NCBI GenBank assembly: GCA_963735885.1
Contig: CAVTMP010000003.1
Span: 186,001-250,000 of the forward strand
DNA: 64,000 bases
Direction: 5' to 3'
From: JBBSBL01 sp963735885
Lineage (GTDB): Bacteria > Actinomycetota > Thermoleophilia > Solirubrobacterales > Solirubrobacteraceae
The translations under genes and the position numbers were made by a program. Within the stretch, counting starts at the first letter, position 1, and each line of letters begins with the position of its first letter. This document shows, in pieces, positions 57,030 through 64,000 of the stretch. Below the pieces are notes generated by a model. It saw only the letters and a list, made by a program, of their open reading frames with translations. It had not been told where the DNA came from and searched no databases.

Positions 57030-58024
57030 TGGCCGAGCGCCTCGCAGCCACCGCACACGGCGGAAGCATGCGTAGAGCGCGCCCGCCGTGAGCGCCATCA
57101 GCACGAGCACGAGTGGGGCCGATCGCAAGCGAGCTCCGGCAGTGCGGAAGTTCATGCGGTAGACGTCGCGATGAAGGTCGGGACGGCGATGATCGCGGCC
57201 CATCCGGACGATCGTCGCGCACGACCTCGTTCTGGCGGTGGGAGGACAGCGAGATGCTCGCCTGGAGGATCGATGTGTGAGCTGGTCGCGGTGCGGCGTA
57301 GCCGCGAACGGGAGCTCCTCGGCGGCGACGAGCTTCACGTGGTCGTTCACATCGCGGAAGTAGGACCTCAGCGGCTGCATCTGGGGAAGGCCGCCGCGCT
57401 CCACGGACTCGAGCGGGGCGAGCAGCGGATGGACGGTCCGGTAGACGTCGCTGAGCTCGCGCTTGAGGAAGTAGATCCGCTGCGTCTCCTCTCCGCCGGT
57501 ATCCGAGAAGACCGTCTCCTCGACCTGCTCGACGTCGGTTCCAGCCCGCGGACGACCGGCTCGTCGTCGTCGACGATCTTGTCGACGACCCCCCAGAGCA
57601 CCGCGACCGGGCCGGCCGCCAACAGGTCGGGCCGCGCCTCGAGCCCGCGCCGCGCGGTCGCCAGCTCGCTCGCCTTGCCCTCGCGCACCAGGACGGCGAA
57701 GCCCGACCCGAGGAAGAGCTGGACCTCGCCGAACTCGACGCGCTCGTTCTCGTCGTCGTAGCGGGCGGTCCGCAGGACGACGAAGTAGTGCCCCTCGTAC
57801 TGCTCGAACTTCGGTCGCGAGTGCTTCGCGCGGGTGTCGTCGACGGCCAGCTCGTGGAGGCCGAAGATCCTCTGCGCCCGGGTCAGCTCGTCCTCGCCGG
57901 GATCGAGGAGCCCGAGCCAGACGAAGCCGTCGCCCTGCGCCCGGCAGGTGGCGGCCTGCTCCAGCGTCAGCGGCTCGGTGGCCTGCCGGACGCCGTCGCG
58001 GTAGTGCGCGCAGTCGATGATCAC
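57030..58024 (-). pseudogene. corA: CorA-family Mg2+ transporter (several frameshifts)
   Basis: Starting at GTG 58024: IIDCAHYRDGVRQATEPLTL, FGLHELAVDDTRAKHSRPKF, EQYEGHYFVVLRTARYDDEN, VLWGVVDKIVDD, typical of the CorA cytosolic funnel. After a missing base near 57538 the frame is DVEQVEETVFSD, IYFLKRELSDVYRTVHPLL. Further indels between 57130 and 57310 separate ILQASISLSSHRQNEVVRD, SSGWAAIIAVPTFIAT and the pore motif YRMNF (family GMN), followed by the last helix PLVLVLMALTAGALYACF. All CorA landmarks are present but at least four indels break them. Its start overlaps a polyproline ORF (GTGA). The 3' end is approximate. Confidence 0.75.
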
Positions 58025-58236
58025 GCTCGTGCCTCGAGCGGTGGTTTCGCCTCCCCGGGGACGAGTCCTGCCGGCCCGGCCGCAGGATCCGCGCGGTGGC
58101 TCCGGGCAGCGGCGGGCTCCGGACGGCGGCTCGCGCACGGATTGATCATGGTGAGGGGGTGCGCGCGTCCGCTCGGCGGCGGCGGAGGGATGCCGGGAGG
58201 GGAGCGCCAGGTGTAGTTCCTGAGCGGGTTGTTCAT
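58021..58236 (-). CDS. Polyproline leader ORF coupled to corA
   Basis: 71 residues. The ATG at 58236 has a perfect ribosome site (AAGGAGG, 5-nt gap). The peptide opens MNNPLRNYTWRSPPGIPPPP and contains five consecutive Pro codons plus a PPG, both known ribosome-pausing motifs that need EF-P. The rest is disordered and basic (RAHPLTMINPCASRRPEP). Its TGA overlaps the corA GTG (GTGA). By analogy with Salmonella mgtL and the corA leader corL, it may regulate the Mg2+ transporter by ribosome pausing. This is inference; it could also be an unrelated small protein. Confidence 0.6.
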   Translation of the reverse strand: MNNPLRNYTWRSPPGIPPPPPSGRAHPLTMINPCASRRPEPAAARSHRADPAAGPAGLVPGEAKPPLEARA

Positions 58237-58241
58237 CCCGG

Positions 58242-58287
58242 CCTCCTTGGAGGCTGGTTGGTGTCGAGGCCACCAGTTCCAAGGAGG
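58242..58287 (-). promoter_or_regulatory. Hairpin sequestering the leader ORF ribosome site
   Basis: On the minus strand CCTCCTTGGA (58287-58278) pairs perfectly with TCCAAGGAGG (58251-58242), which contains the Shine-Dalgarno of the leader ORF. The 26-nt interior can form alternative small stems (CTGGT/ACCAG or TGGTG/CACCA). It could act as a translational switch. On the plus strand the other arm also reads AAGGAGG before a 20-codon ORF at 58295, probably a side effect of symmetry. Confidence 0.55.
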
Positions 58288-58339
58288 ACACCGAATGAGG
58301 TTGCACGCTGACGCCAGACTCGGTCTGAGGGGCGACGGT

Positions 58340-59395
58340 CTAGGCGACGCGGCGTAGCGCGAGGCCGAGACCCAGCAGCGCGAGCCCGAGGCCGCCGAGC
58401 GCCGCGACGCTCACGCCGGTGTTCGGCAGGCTCGGGACCGCCGGGGTCGGGGACGCCGACGTGCCGCCCGCCGAGCCGCTGGCGCCGGCGCCGCCCGACC
58501 CGGAGGGCGAGCCGCCGCCCGACGACGAGCCGCCGCCGGACGACGAGCCGCCGCCGGACGACGAGCCGCCGCCCGACCCCGACGGTCCGCCCGACCCCGA
58601 CGAGCCGGTGCTCGCCGCCGTCACCTTCACCGTGCCCTTCATGTACGGGTGCAGCGAGCACAGGTACGCGAACGTCCCGGCCTTGGTGAACCGATGCGAG
58701 GCGCTGCCGCCGCGATGGAGGAGACCGGTGTCGAACGCCCCGCCGGTCGCGGTCGCGGTGTGGGCCGTCGGCCCGGCGTTCGTCCACGTGACGGTGTCGC
58801 CGACGTGGACGGTCAGGGTCGCCGGGCCGAAGCTGAAATCCACGATGCGCACCGCCGCGGCCGCGGCCGCCCGGGCGCCAGGCCGTGGCGGTGGCGGCGC
58901 CGGCGCGGCGACGATCGTGAGTCGCGCCGAGGCCAGCGCATGTCGGCCCTCGGCGTCCGTCACCTCCACGCTCGCCACCGCGACGCCGGGAGCGCGATAC
59001 ACGTGCGTGACGACCGGCGGGCCGGTCGCCCCGTCGCGGCCACGACCGGTCAGGTCCCAGCGGTACGCGAGCGGACCCGCCGACCCGGGCCGCGACGGGC
59101 TCGCGTCGAGCACGATCGGCTCGCCGACCCGCACGCGCGTCCCGCCGCGCACCCGCAGCGTCGCCGTCGGCCGGACATCGACGGTCGGCGCGGCCGGCGA
59201 GACGGCCGGACTCGGCACGCCGGGCGGGCTCGTGGGGACGGGTGATGGCGAGGCCGGCGAGGCGGGTCCGGTCGCCGGCGGGATCGAGTCGGCGCGACTC
59301 GGGCTCGCCGCCGCGAGGACGACCGCGACCGCGAGGGCGGCGCCGCAGGACGCGACCGGTCCGACCGGCCTGCGGGATGTCGCAGGATCTCTCAT
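58340..59395 (-). CDS. Sortase-anchored cupredoxin with PKD domain
   Basis: 351 residues. Signal peptide (GAALAVAVVLAAASPSRAD), Pro/Ser-rich linker, PKD domain at about 75-165 (GEPIVLDASPSRPGSAGPLA; YRAPGVAVASVEVTDAEG), then a plastocyanin-like domain at about 185-260 with type I copper ligands: His in GPTAHTATATG and Cys-His-Met in YLCSLHPYMKG. A long Ser/Gly repeat spacer (SSGGG units) leads to LPNTG, a hydrophobic helix and RR, a sortase sorting signal. It is a cell-wall-linked copper protein, probably for electron transfer or copper handling at the surface. No sortase gene is in the window. Confidence 0.88.
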   Translation of the reverse strand: MRDPATSRRPVGPVASCGAALAVAVVLAAASPSRADSIPPATGPASPASPSPVPTSPPGVPSPAVSPAAPTVDVRPTATLRVRGGTRVRVGEPIVLDASPSRPGSAGPLAYRWDLTGRGRDGATGPPVVTHVYRAPGVAVASVEVTDAEGRHALASARLTIVAAPAPPPPRPGARAAAAAAVRIVDFSFGPATLTVHVGDTVTWTNAGPTAHTATATGGAFDTGLLHRGGSASHRFTKAGTFAYLCSLHPYMKGTVKVTAASTGSSGSGGPSGSGGGSSSGGGSSSGGGSSSGGGSPSGSGGAGASGSAGGTSASPTPAVPSLPNTGVSVAALGGLGLALLGLGLALRRVA

Positions 59396-59477
59396 CGCCT
59401 ATCAATGGGTACGCCGGAAGGCCGCAACTCCTTCCCGGCCCGCCCGGGGCATGCGCCCTCCCGGTACCGTCGCGCGC

Positions 59478-60062
59478 ATGCGTTCTCGCCAACTCGCCGC
59501 CGCGGCGCTCGTCGCCGCGTTCGCCGTCCCCGCCGCCGGTCCGGTCACCGGGGTCGCCTCAGCCAGCCCCGGCGCCGGGGACCCGGCGCCCGCGGCGGCC
59601 TCCGCCGCGCGGACGATCCGCCCCGGCCCCGCGTCGGTGGCGTGGCTCGGCCGCTGGCACGTCGCCGCGAGCTCGAGCTGGGGCGCCGCGCGCCGAGCGC
59701 TCGGGCGTCCGGACCGGGCCTCGAGTCGCTGCGTCGCGAACTGGCGGCGGCTCGGGCTGCGCATCGACTTCGAGAGCTTCGGCGGCGGGAACGGCTGCGG
59801 CGCGACGTTCGCGCAGACCGCGGCGATCCGCGGCGCCGCGGGACGCCGCGCCTGGCGCACGAGCCGCGGCGTGCGCGTCGGCGACTCCGTGGCGCGTGTC
59901 GACCGGCTCTACCCGTCCGCGCTGCGCTTCCGGCGCACCCGGGTGCTCGCCTTCACGCGCCACCCGCCGTTCGGCACCGGGCGGCTCGACATCGTCACCG
60001 CCCGCATCACGCACGGTCGCGTATCGAGCCTCCAGCTCTGGATCGGTGGCGCCGGCGACTGA
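59478..60062 (+). CDS. Secreted protein of unknown function
   Basis: 194 residues. Signal peptide (QLAAAALVAAFAVPAAG). The mature part has two Cys (SSRCVANWRRLGLRIDFES; GGGNGCGATFAQ) likely forming a disulfide, and SRGVRVGDSVARVDRLYPSA resembles the 'G-V-x-v-G-x-s' turn of SmpA/OmlA-like (BamE-type) folds, though similarity is weak. ATG is 7 nt after TACCGT (59465-59470). It diverges from the cupredoxin gene. Confidence 0.7.
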   Translation: MRSRQLAAAALVAAFAVPAAGPVTGVASASPGAGDPAPAAASAARTIRPGPASVAWLGRWHVAASSSWGAARRALGRPDRASSRCVANWRRLGLRIDFESFGGGNGCGATFAQTAAIRGAAGRRAWRTSRGVRVGDSVARVDRLYPSALRFRRTRVLAFTRHPPFGTGRLDIVTARITHGRVSSLQLWIGGAGD

Positions 60063-60129
60063 GCCCGCGCGGGGTCGCGCCTCGGCCCGAACCCGGCTCC
60101 GCCGCGCGCCCGGTCCGTCGCGCTCAAGA

Positions 60130-60564
60130 ACTACGGCCTGGTCCATCGAAGACGACTTCCTTCGTGGCCAACGCATCGACCCGGCCATCGACGGCCGCCC
60201 CGACCCGCGGCGCAGCGTGCGCGAGAACGCCCGCCAGCTCGGGGATCTGCGCGCCGACTTCGACTTCACCCAGCGTCCACGGCGGTCGCTGGTCCTGCCG
60301 CTGCGGCCACCCGCCGGCCGCGGCCCGCGCAACCTCGTCCTGACCGCGTCCGCGGCGCACCTCCAACGTCCGTTGCGCCACGCGGCTCCTGATCGACGGC
60401 GACCGCACCACGGCCGTCACGCTCACGCTCGCGCACGGCCAGCAGGCGGCACTCAGACCGATCTTGCGCGCCCATCGCTCCGCGCGCCTCCTGCTCGAGG
60501 TCACCGCGCGCGCCCAGGCCGGCTGGAGGCGAACGACCCACCTCGAACTGACCCTCGGCCCGTA
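60130..60564 (+). pseudogene. Fragmented protein gene, possibly secreted
   Basis: Two frames carry coding-like sequence: IEDDFLRGQRIDPAIDGRPD through RGPRNLVLTAS up to about 60350, then VRCATRLLIDGDRTTAVTLT and LLEVTARAQAGWRRTTHLEL to the stop at 60564. One indel near 60355 would join them into a protein whose C-terminal half looks like a beta-sandwich domain. No start codon with support was found. The 5' boundary is approximate. Confidence 0.4.
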
Positions 60565-60782
60565 GCGGCCCGGTCCGGTCCGGTTGTTCGCGCTGCTGTC
60601 CGCCGACGGGGTGCAGCCGTGTCACGCGAGGTCGGGACGATGCTCGGCCATCACCTCGGGGCGAGGTCGAGCGAACCCAGGCGACGTTGAGGTTGCTGAT
60701 CGGGTCGGGTTGCGGCGGCGGCAGCGTGCGGGTAGGTTCGGGAGGTTGATGCCGGCGAGGGGTCGCCGCGAGGGAGGGCCGC

Positions 60783-61661
60783 ATGAGGAAGGTGCAGTCG
60801 CGATCGTTGCTCGCCTGCGGGCTCGCGGCGCTGCTTGCCCTCGCCGCCGGATGCGAGGTGCCCAAGCCGCCCGGCGCCGGCACGGTTCGCTACCGCGACG
60901 AGATCACGACCAACCTCACGGTGACGAAGGACCTGACCTACTCGACGAGCCAGGACGGCGTCCCGAACGTCCTCAAGCTCGACGTCTACGCGCCCGCCAG
61001 CGACACCGTCACGAAGCGGCCCGTGCTGATCTTCGTGCACGGCGGCGGCTTCGTCAGCGGCAGCAAGACCGGCGGCGGCGTCGCGCCCGACTTCGCCCGG
61101 CGGGGCTACGTCGGCGTGTCGATCGACTATCGGCTCAAGCCCCCGCCCGGCTGCGGCGGGCAGGCGACTCCCGCGTGCGAGACGGCCGCGCTGAACGCGC
61201 AGCACGACGCCCAGGCCGCGGTGCGGTGGCTGCGCGCGAACGCGAGCACGTACGGGATCGACCCGAACCGGATCGCGATCAGCGGCGGCTCGGCGGGCGC
61301 GGTCACCTCGCTGCTGGTTGCCACGAACTCGCAAGACACCGGGAACAGCGGCAACCCCGGTCCCTCCTCGCGGGTGCAGGGGGCCCTGTCGTACTCAGGC
61401 GGACTGCCGACGAACGACACGATCGACGCCGGCGACCCGCCGACCATGTTCTTCCACGGCACGCTCGACACGGTCGTCCCGTACGCGTGGGCGGTCTCGA
61501 ACGTCGCCGCGATGCTCCAGCGGGGCGTGGCGGGGAACCTGACCTCGTTCGACGGCTACGGCCACGGCGTGCTCAACGAGACCGCACTGCGCCCCGGGAT
61601 CGTGGACCAGAGCGCCTACTGGCTCTGGTACGCGCTCGACCTCGCGCACGCCGCGACGTAG
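60783..61661 (+). CDS. Lipoprotein alpha/beta-hydrolase (carboxylesterase/BD-FAE-like)
   Basis: 292 residues. Signal with lipobox LALAAGC (Cys near 24). Hydrolase motifs: oxyanion HGGGFVSGSK near 86, YRLKPPPG, nucleophile ISGGSAGAVTS near 168, Asp in FHGTLDTVVPY and His in GYGHGVLNE. The HGGG plus GxSxG pattern fits the hormone-sensitive-lipase/BD-FAE esterase group acting on ester-linked polymers or small esters. GGGAGGG-type ribosome site precedes the ATG. TAGGTT at 60733-60738 may be the -10 box, giving a leadered mRNA. Confidence 0.87.
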   Translation: MRKVQSRSLLACGLAALLALAAGCEVPKPPGAGTVRYRDEITTNLTVTKDLTYSTSQDGVPNVLKLDVYAPASDTVTKRPVLIFVHGGGFVSGSKTGGGVAPDFARRGYVGVSIDYRLKPPPGCGGQATPACETAALNAQHDAQAAVRWLRANASTYGIDPNRIAISGGSAGAVTSLLVATNSQDTGNSGNPGPSSRVQGALSYSGGLPTNDTIDAGDPPTMFFHGTLDTVVPYAWAVSNVAAMLQRGVAGNLTSFDGYGHGVLNETALRPGIVDQSAYWLWYALDLAHAAT

Positions 61662-61820
61662 CGCCGGCCGCCCTCCGGAATGCCGCCCGTTCGCGGGGTG
61701 TCCCAAGATGTGGGAAGCCCCGGTCGCTCTGCATCCGGGGGCGCTGCCCGGCCCCGCGATTGCATTCCCACGCGATGGTGTTAGCGTCGCCGTCCGGGCC
61801 GACCACGGGGAGGGGGCTAT

Positions 61821-62657
61821 ATGGATCTCCAGGCGTACCGGGAGACAAGCTTGCGGACCTGGGACGAGATGGCGCCGGGCTGGGAGGACCGGCGCGAGTG
61901 GCTCCTGGGGGCCACGGGGGCCATCAACGAGTGGCTGGCGGGCGAGTGCAACCCGCAGCCGGGCCAGTCGATCCTCGACGTGGCGGCGGGGACGGGCGAT
62001 CTCGGGTTCCTCGCCGCGGAACGCGTGGGCGAGGACGGCAGGGTGCTGTGCACCGACTTCTCCCCCGAGATGCTGGAGGCCGCGCGCCGCAACGGCGAGC
62101 GGCGCGGCCTGCGGAACGTGGAGTACCGCGTCCTGGACGCGGAGCGGATGGACCTTCCGGACGACGGCGTCGACGGCGTGGTGTGCCGCTGGGGCTACAT
62201 GCTCATGGCCGACCCCGCCGCCGCGCTGCGCGAGACGCGGCGGGTCATGCGCGACGGCGGCACGCTCGCCTTCGCCGTGTGGCAGACGCCGGACCGCAAC
62301 CCGTGGGCGGCGATCCCCGGGATGACGCTGGTCCAGCGCGGGCACATGCCACCGCCTGAGCCCGGAGGCCCCGGGATCTTCGCCTTGGGCGAGGCCGACC
62401 GCCTCGTGGAGCTCGTCACCGGCGCCGGCTTCGGCGCGCCTCGGCTCGAGGATCTGACATTCGAGTGGCGCTACGGCGCGGACGAGCTCTGGGACACGCT
62501 CACCCGCCTGGCCGGGCCGCTGGCCGCGGTGATCAACGGGCTGCCCGAGGACGAGAAGCAGGAGACCCGGGCCGCGATCGAGGAGGGCCTGGCGCAGTAC
62601 CGGCAGGAGGACGAGCTCGTCGTCCCGGCTGCGTGCTGGGGCGTCGTCGCGCGCTGA
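61821..62657 (+). CDS. SAM-dependent methyltransferase (UbiE/COQ5-like)
   Basis: 278 residues. SAM-binding motif I ILDVAAGTGDLGFLA near 54, motif II CTDFSPEMLEAARRNGERRG near 80, DLPDDGVDGVVCRWGYMLM near 115 and RRVMRDGGTLAFAVW near 140. The N-terminus (RTWDEMAPGWEDRREWLLG) is the usual 'W-x-x-x-A-p-x-W' start of this group. A strong G-rich ribosome site precedes the ATG. Substrate unknown; quinone-like or lipid methylation is possible. Confidence 0.85.
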   Translation: MDLQAYRETSLRTWDEMAPGWEDRREWLLGATGAINEWLAGECNPQPGQSILDVAAGTGDLGFLAAERVGEDGRVLCTDFSPEMLEAARRNGERRGLRNVEYRVLDAERMDLPDDGVDGVVCRWGYMLMADPAAALRETRRVMRDGGTLAFAVWQTPDRNPWAAIPGMTLVQRGHMPPPEPGGPGIFALGEADRLVELVTGAGFGAPRLEDLTFEWRYGADELWDTLTRLAGPLAAVINGLPEDEKQETRAAIEEGLAQYRQEDELVVPAACWGVVAR

Positions 62658-62782
62658 TCAGGGCGCGCGCCCACGCGAGGTATCGAGCGTTTGCCCAACG
62701 GCCTCCCGCGAGGCCCGCCACTTTCCCGGGTCTCGGGAATCGGCTCGAGGCTGACCGAACGCCTGCGCGCGGCCGGGCAGTC

Positions 62783-64000
62783 CTACCTCACCGGGCAGCC
62801 GAGCCGCTCGAAGGAGCGCTTGTCCTTGTAGTACTTCGCGGTCGGGAGGTAGGGGCCCAGGACGCGATGCTCGTCGCCGGGCTTGCGCGTGTCCTGGATC
62901 GCGTGGTGGAAAGACGGCGAGGGCAGCATGTTGCGCACCTGCATCCAGCCGAAGTCGTGGTCGCGGCCGCCGTCTCCCCGAGGCGACCAGCGGACCCAGG
63001 CGACGCCGCAGCGCCTCGTCGCGTTGCGTGGCCGGTCCTGCGTCCGGCTCGTCACGACGACGTAGCGGCGGCCGCGCGTCAGCGGGACCTGCTCGTCGTA
63101 CACACAGTCCATGACGCGCGTCGTCAGCACCGACTCCGTCATGCAGAACGACTGGTAGCGGAGCTGCGTGGCCCGCATCCGGCGCTCGCCGGCGAACGTC
63201 GCGGGCGTCGTCGCCATCTTCCCCCCCAGCGCGACGACCTTGCCGAGCTTGCGGTTCAGCGCTGCGCGCACGTACTGGTTGTGCAGGTTCGGGAAGAACC
63301 CGGCCTGGCCGCCCTTCGGCGGGTTGGTGAAGCGCTCTCCGGTGTAGAGCGCGAGCAGGTAGGCGCGGTTGTACTGCACGCGCCAGACCGGCACGGGCCG
63401 CGCCGGGAAGTACGGCGGCTTGCCGGGCTGGTAGCGCAGCGCCTGGTACTGGGCGGCTGGGATCAGCAGCGCGGACGGGTCGATGGAGAAGGGCGCCTGC
63501 GAGCCCAGCGCGCCGCACGCGGCCCGGCCGGTGAGCACCCGCCCGCCGGGCAGGGTGACTCGTGGCTGGGGCAGAGCGACGCCGCCGCGCAGGTCACGGC
63601 CGCGATCCGGGACGTAGACCCGCCAGAGCACGACCGCCAGGTGCGTGGTGTCCCCGGGGATCGCGGTGTGGAGGACGTTGCGTGCGGGCGCGTCGGAGCG
63701 CTGGTCGGGGTCGAGTGCGCCGGGGCGCGGGTCGTCGGCCAGGCGCACGCTGAACGAGCGCCGGCCCGCGGTGCGCAGCGCACCGGGGCGGAACGGGTTC
63801 ACGGCCCCCCGGTCGGGGTTGATCTGGAAGTCGGCCAGGGCGTCCTGGATCACGCCGCCCCCGGTGTAGGCGTTGAGCGACGCGTAGCGCGCGTGCGGAT
63901 AGCGCCCCTTCAGCGTCAGGGTGGCGCCCGGGGGCAGCTTGTACACCGCCGCCCAGTAGTTCGCGCCGGCGTCCGGGTAGGCGATGTTGCTCGACCCCCC
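62783..64000 (-). CDS. Conserved protein of unknown function, N-terminus beyond the window
   Basis: 405 residues are visible and the frame continues past the right edge. Sequence such as IAYPDAGANYWAAVYKLPPG, YPHARYASLNAYTGG and RNVLHTAIPGDTTHLAVVLW near the visible start and YQSFCMTESVLTTRVMDCVY, RRYVVVTSRTQDRPRNATRR, GWMQVRNMLPSPSFHHAIQD and AKYYKDKRSFERLGCP near the C-terminus suggests an extracellular beta-rich protein with paired Cys. I do not recognise the family; a DUF1214-like relation is conceivable but not supported by a motif I can name. Confidence 0.75.
   Translation of the reverse strand, partial: GGSSNIAYPDAGANYWAAVYKLPPGATLTLKGRYPHARYASLNAYTGGGVIQDALADFQINPDRGAVNPFRPGALRTAGRRSFSVRLADDPRPGALDPDQRSDAPARNVLHTAIPGDTTHLAVVLWRVYVPDRGRDLRGGVALPQPRVTLPGGRVLTGRAACGALGSQAPFSIDPSALLIPAAQYQALRYQPGKPPYFPARPVPVWRVQYNRAYLLALYTGERFTNPPKGGQAGFFPNLHNQYVRAALNRKLGKVVALGGKMATTPATFAGERRMRATQLRYQSFCMTESVLTTRVMDCVYDEQVPLTRGRRYVVVTSRTQDRPRNATRRCGVAWVRWSPRGDGGRDHDFGWMQVRNMLPSPSFHHAIQDTRKPGDEHRVLGPYLPTAKYYKDKRSFERLGCPVR

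Noticed and set aside
56763..57155. Separate small membrane protein starting MNFRTAGARLRSAPLVLVLM
   Set aside because: The sequence is the C-terminal pore and helix of CorA (GMNF-equivalent and last transmembrane helix), detached only by frameshifts.
58295..58357. Plus-strand 20-codon ORF with AAGGAGG ribosome site (MRLHADARLGLRGDGLGDAA)
   Set aside because: The ribosome site is the other arm of the inverted repeat at 58242-58287, and the ORF runs into the 3' end of the cupredoxin gene on the other strand; probably a by-product of the palindrome.

Overview
The window is very GC-rich (roughly 73-75% by eye), gene-dense, and strongly biased to C or G at third codon positions. Gene content and lineage-typical secreted-protein tails point to a high-GC actinobacterium, most likely of the class Thermoleophilia (Solirubrobacter/Conexibacter-like). 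That placement is an inference from family knowledge; no rRNA gene is present to confirm it. No tRNA, rRNA, CRISPR array, transposase or phage gene was found.

The housekeeping backbone runs tilS-hpt-ftsH-folP-folB-folK-coaX-dus-greA-lysS (4.1-16.0 kb), then clpC (35.2 kb), radA-disA-carD-ispD-ispF (40.9-45.5 kb) and cysS-rlmB-sigH-like (50.6-53.5 kb). This is essentially the gene order known around ftsH, clpC and sigH in Bacillus, interrupted by accessory blocks. The accessory blocks are: (i) a damaged secreted-protein/VapBC patch at 9.9-11.3 kb; (ii) a modular secreted protein with 306-bp repeats, Calx-beta domains and a VHL-beta domain at 16.1-19.4 kb; (iii) a signalling block at 19.5-29.6 kb with two Ser/Thr kinases, a double-FHA ABC exporter, a class III cyclase-ATPase-FHA protein, a cNMP-binding patatin phospholipase and an acyltransferase; (iv) two paralogous cyclodeaminase-like genes, each behind a 10-codon upstream ORF, plus a sigma factor, a ThuA lipoprotein and a repeat peptide next to an MFS exporter at 29.7-34.5 kb; (v) an envelope/lipid block at 45.5-50.5 kb; (vi) ligD, a DedA protein, corA behind a polyproline leader ORF, a sortase-anchored cupredoxin, an esterase lipoprotein and a methyltransferase from 53.5 kb to the end.

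Two features run through the whole window. First, about two dozen start codons lie 5-10 nt (most often exactly 6 nt) downstream of a TAnnnT hexamer with no Shine-Dalgarno sequence, which suggests widespread leaderless transcripts; two divergent gene pairs share symmetric or overlapping -10 boxes. Second, many conserved genes (ftsH, folP, folK, radA, ligD, gluQ, corA, the cyclase and others) carry single-base frameshifts, often with every catalytic motif intact on either side. The simplest reading is an error-prone assembly, so apparent pseudogenes here should be treated with caution.

The most interesting candidates for new biology are the polyproline leader ORF with a sequestered Shine-Dalgarno upstream of corA, the twin 10-codon coupled ORFs, the repeat peptide (consensus APSAGGRIP) beside an exporter, the cyclase/cNMP-patatin pair, and the palindromic bidirectional promoter at 20.73 kb.
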